In this document: piece after piece, positions 4,639 to 5,679 of the stretch
How positions within the stretch are numbered: the stretch's first letter is position 1
Layout of the letters: every line of letters starts with the position of its first letter
DNA from: Caldilineae bacterium
Lineage (GTDB): Bacteria > Chloroflexota > Anaerolineae > J102
DNA: 5,679 nucleotides
Direction: 5' to 3'
NCBI GenBank assembly: GCA_011176555.1
Contig: DUEF01000033.1
Span: 5,619-11,297 of the forward strand
Position numbers and translations under genes: made by a program
Notes under the pieces: generated by a model
The model's input: the letters and a program-made list of their open reading frames with translations, nothing else
Told to the model about the DNA's origin: nothing
The model's database searches: none

Positions 4639-5679
4639 GCATGAACATGAAAACAATTCCCTTGATTCAATTTGGTTTTGGCGGTGTGGGTCGCGCCATG
4701 GTCGAGCGCGTGCTCGCCTCCAGAGAAGATTTCGAACGGCGTTACGGCATCCGCCTCAGTTATGTGGCGCTGTGCGACAGCCAGGGGGCCGTGGTGGCGC
4801 GGCGCGGGATCAGTTTTAGCAACCTGAAGCGTCTGCTGGCGGCGAAAACCGAGGGCCGCAGCATCGCCCATGCCGACATCGGCTATCGACACGAAGGCCT
4901 GCTCGACATCGTGGATGTGGCGGGCACAACCGACGCCATCGTTCTGGACCTGACCGCTCACGACGAGACGACCGACGCCCTGCTCCTGGCCCTGGAACGC
5001 GGGTATTCTGTGGTCCTGGCCAACAAGAAACCGCTGACCGGCCCGTACGAAATCTTTCAGCAACTGCTCGCCAGCAATCGTTTGCGCTACGAGGCCACGG
5101 TGGGAGCGGGTGCGCCCGTAATCGCCACGCTCCGGGAGAATCTTCTGGCCTCCCACGACGCCGTCCATCGCATCGAGGGCAGCCTCAGCGGCACGTTGGG
5201 CTATCTGACCTCGGGATTGCAGGCGGGAGAGGCTTTTTCCGACCTGGTGCGCAAAGCCAAGACGATGGGCTACACCGAGCCCGACCCGCGGGATGATCTC
5301 GGGGGTCTGGATGTGGCCCGAAAAGCGCTGATCCTGGCCCGAACCCTGGGCTGGCCCCTGGAGATGGCGCAGGTTCGCCTGGATTCGTTGTATCCGCAGG
5401 CGCTGGATGAGGGATCGGTCGCTGAATTCCTGGCCGCGATCTCCTCCCTCGACGCCGATTACCACAGTAGCGTCGTCACTGCCCGCTCTCATGGCAACAC
5501 CCTGCGTTATGTGGCGTCGCTGGCCGGGGGAGAAGCGACGGTCGGACTCAAAGCGGTTCCACTCGACAGTCCTCTGGGCCGGTTGCAGGGCTCAGACAAT
5601 CTCGTCGCCTTTCATTCCGAAGTCTACCAGGATTCACCATTGGTGCTGCAAGGTCGCGGGGCGGGCGTACACGGCACCG
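4635..5679 (+). CDS. hom: Homoserine dehydrogenase (3' end outside window)
   Basis: 348 residues are visible; the frame is open at the window edge. The enzyme reduces aspartate 4-semialdehyde to homoserine with NAD(P)H, the branch step to threonine and methionine. Visible are the Rossmann loop GFGGVG (14-19), LANKKPL (128-134), YEATVGAGAPVI (152-163), GSLSGTLGYL (182-191) and the signature GYTEPDPRDDLGGLDVARK (212-230). In that signature E215, D226 and K230 keep the spacing of the catalytic or substrate-binding Glu, Asp and Lys of characterised enzymes. PLVLQGRGAG (335-344) is close to the family's C-terminus, so probably only some 20-30 residues are missing, and no ACT domain is expected. 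It resembles the dehydrogenase half of bifunctional ThrA. The ATG at 4635 overlaps the kinase stop as ATGA; in-frame ATGs at 4641 and 4647 are alternatives. With no Shine-Dalgarno, translation is probably coupled to the kinase gene. Confidence 0.93.
   Translation, partial: MSMNMKTIPLIQFGFGGVGRAMVERVLASREDFERRYGIRLSYVALCDSQGAVVARRGISFSNLKRLLAAKTEGRSIAHADIGYRHEGLLDIVDVAGTTDAIVLDLTAHDETTDALLLALERGYSVVLANKKPLTGPYEIFQQLLASNRLRYEATVGAGAPVIATLRENLLASHDAVHRIEGSLSGTLGYLTSGLQAGEAFSDLVRKAKTMGYTEPDPRDDLGGLDVARKALILARTLGWPLEMAQVRLDSLYPQALDEGSVAEFLAAISSLDADYHSSVVTARSHGNTLRYVASLAGGEATVGLKAVPLDSPLGRLQGSDNLVAFHSEVYQDSPLVLQGRGAGVHGT

Noticed and set aside
4398..5492. Minus-strand open frame of 364 codons opposite the kinase/dehydrogenase junction
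   Set aside because: It covers two conserved genes in antisense. No family motif is visible, so it is a codon-bias shadow.

Overview
The window reads as ordinary chromosome of a moderately GC-rich bacterium. All recognised genes lie on the + strand. A Chloroflexota (Anaerolineae-like) source is my best guess. It rests on the mix of a short actinobacterial/archaeal-type inositol-phosphate synthase, a separate ThrA-like aspartate kinase and homoserine dehydrogenase, a LacI-type regulator, and a decayed PIN-type toxin-antitoxin module. No rRNA or marker gene is present, so this assignment is inference.

Layout. Bases 1-66 are the last codons of an unidentified gene. Bases 97-425 hold a 66-residue antitoxin-like protein, overlapped by what looks like the first strand of a PIN-domain toxin. 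That second frame stops after 46 codons, so the pair appears broken. Bases 426-637 are non-coding and carry a strong sigma70-type promoter (514-542). A perfect 16-bp palindromic operator (552-567) sits on its start point, and a weaker copy (628-643) overlaps the start codon of the next gene. That gene (638-1654) encodes a complete LacI/GalR-family repressor, so autoregulation is the natural reading. A 220-base gap with an imperfect inverted repeat (1716-1771) leads to ino1 (1875-3002), myo-inositol-1-phosphate synthase, which ends at a good intrinsic terminator (3031-3064).

Three bases beyond that terminator starts a near-consensus promoter (3067-3095). Its predicted transcript has a leader of roughly 135 nt containing a nested stem-loop and then a second intrinsic terminator (3161-3194), all before the aspartate kinase start codon at 3235. 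This looks like a transcription-attenuation leader and is the most interesting signal in the window. Aspartate kinase (3235-4638) overlaps homoserine dehydrogenase (4635 to the window end) by an ATGA junction. Together they carry out the first and third steps of the aspartate pathway towards threonine, methionine and (kinase step only) lysine.

The window therefore holds three transcription units: the lacI-type gene under its own operator, ino1 with no clear promoter of its own, and the attenuated lysC-hom pair. I found no tRNA, rRNA, CRISPR array or intact mobile element. I did not find an obviously new multi-gene system; the novel candidates are regulatory.
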